Assembly: GCA_905221605.1 (NCBI GenBank)
Contig: CAJNDS010002554.1
Coordinates: 84,501 to 148,500 of the forward strand
Length of the DNA stretch: 64,000 bases
Direction: 5' to 3'
From: Symbiodinium natans
Lineage: Eukaryota > Sar > Dinophyceae > Suessiales > Symbiodiniaceae
The translations under genes and the position numbers were made by a program. Below are positions 63,839 through 64,000 of this stretch, in pieces. Position 1 is the first letter of the stretch. Every line of letters begins with the position of its first letter. The notes beneath the pieces are model-generated. The model searched no databases. It was not told the origin of the DNA and worked only from the letters and a program-made list of their open reading frames with translations.

Positions 63839-63893
63839 AGCATTTGCTTGGGGACGATGCTGTGTTCGAATGCTGGACAGGTAGAAGAACTGC
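63839..63893 (-). CDS. Possible terminal exon
   Basis: FFYLSSIRTQHRPQANA then TAA, acceptor GGTGGGCTGCAG. Confidence 0.4.
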
Positions 63894-64000
63894 AGCCCAC
63901 CCGAAAGCCTGAAGCCCTCAAGAAGTACTGTAAAGCCGTAAACCCTAAACCCCAAACCGTAAACCCCAAACCGTACACCCCAAACCCCAAACCCCGAACC

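Noticed and set aside
1-64000. Window as a chromosome end
   Set aside because: Telomere heptamers occur in both orientations between exons along the whole length, with no terminal run, so they are interstitial.
1-64000. CRISPR-like arrays
   Set aside because: Tandem units are contiguous without unique spacers, and the gene structure is eukaryotic.

Overview
The window reads as intron-rich nuclear DNA of a eukaryotic alga, most probably a dinoflagellate. The evidence is: plant/alveolate-type telomere heptamers (TTTAGGG/CCCTAAA) throughout the interior, many exons of 20-180 nt with G/C-rich third codon positions, introns with GT, GC and probably GA donors, and a large load of short inverted-repeat elements. 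I see no bacterial operons, ribosome-binding sites, CRISPR arrays, rRNA or convincing tRNA genes. The taxon is an inference. No species can be named.

The organising rule is that exons are short stretches with a CCCTAAA array on the left and a TTTAGGG array on the right. In the sense strand an intron therefore opens with GTTTAGGG... and closes with ...CCCTAAAC..AG. A second class of introns consists of compact elements with terminal inverted repeats (TIRs), families A to O below, whose ends coincide with the splice sites. Splicing out both classes keeps the reading frame across chains of up to a dozen exons. I used that test to build gene models, nearly all on the minus strand. The arithmetic was done by eye.

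Layout. 0.8-2.7 kb: end of a minus gene with a SAM-like C-terminal segment. 3.9-5.5 kb: a nocturnin/CCR4-type EEP phosphatase gene. 5.7-6.4 kb: two further exons. 6.4-7.5 kb: an element swollen by poly-C. 8.4-15.8 kb: many minus exons, among them a chain encoding an Ala/Glu-rich and proline-linker protein. 16.6-18.3 kb: a six-exon chain with a KGRPGR basic segment. 19.1-20.7 kb: Ser/Asp/Glu and Lys/Ala-rich exons of Nopp140-like composition. 22.2-27.5 kb: a long minus gene of unknown function with an Arg/Ser-rich tail. 28.3-30.7 kb: another minus exon group. 31.1-31.6 kb: a plus-strand basic protein, tail to tail with a minus gene at 31.9-33.8 kb whose introns are TIR elements. 34-37.3 kb: exons including a Pro/Gln-rich one, with a plus-strand exon lying between them. 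37.8-42.4 kb: a long minus gene. 42.6-44.4 kb: T-run, A+T-rich and G-rich tandem repeats. 44.5-54.2 kb: many minus exons from several genes. 54.4-63.1 kb: almost wholly satellite and fold-back repeats. 63.2-64 kb: telomere-like flanks and two exon candidates.

Few protein families could be recognised from sequence alone. The robust result is structural: two kinds of repeat-derived intron, and telomere repeat tracts that also break into TIR elements. Promoters, start codons and poly(A) sites could not be placed, apart from one plausible ATG at 52475.
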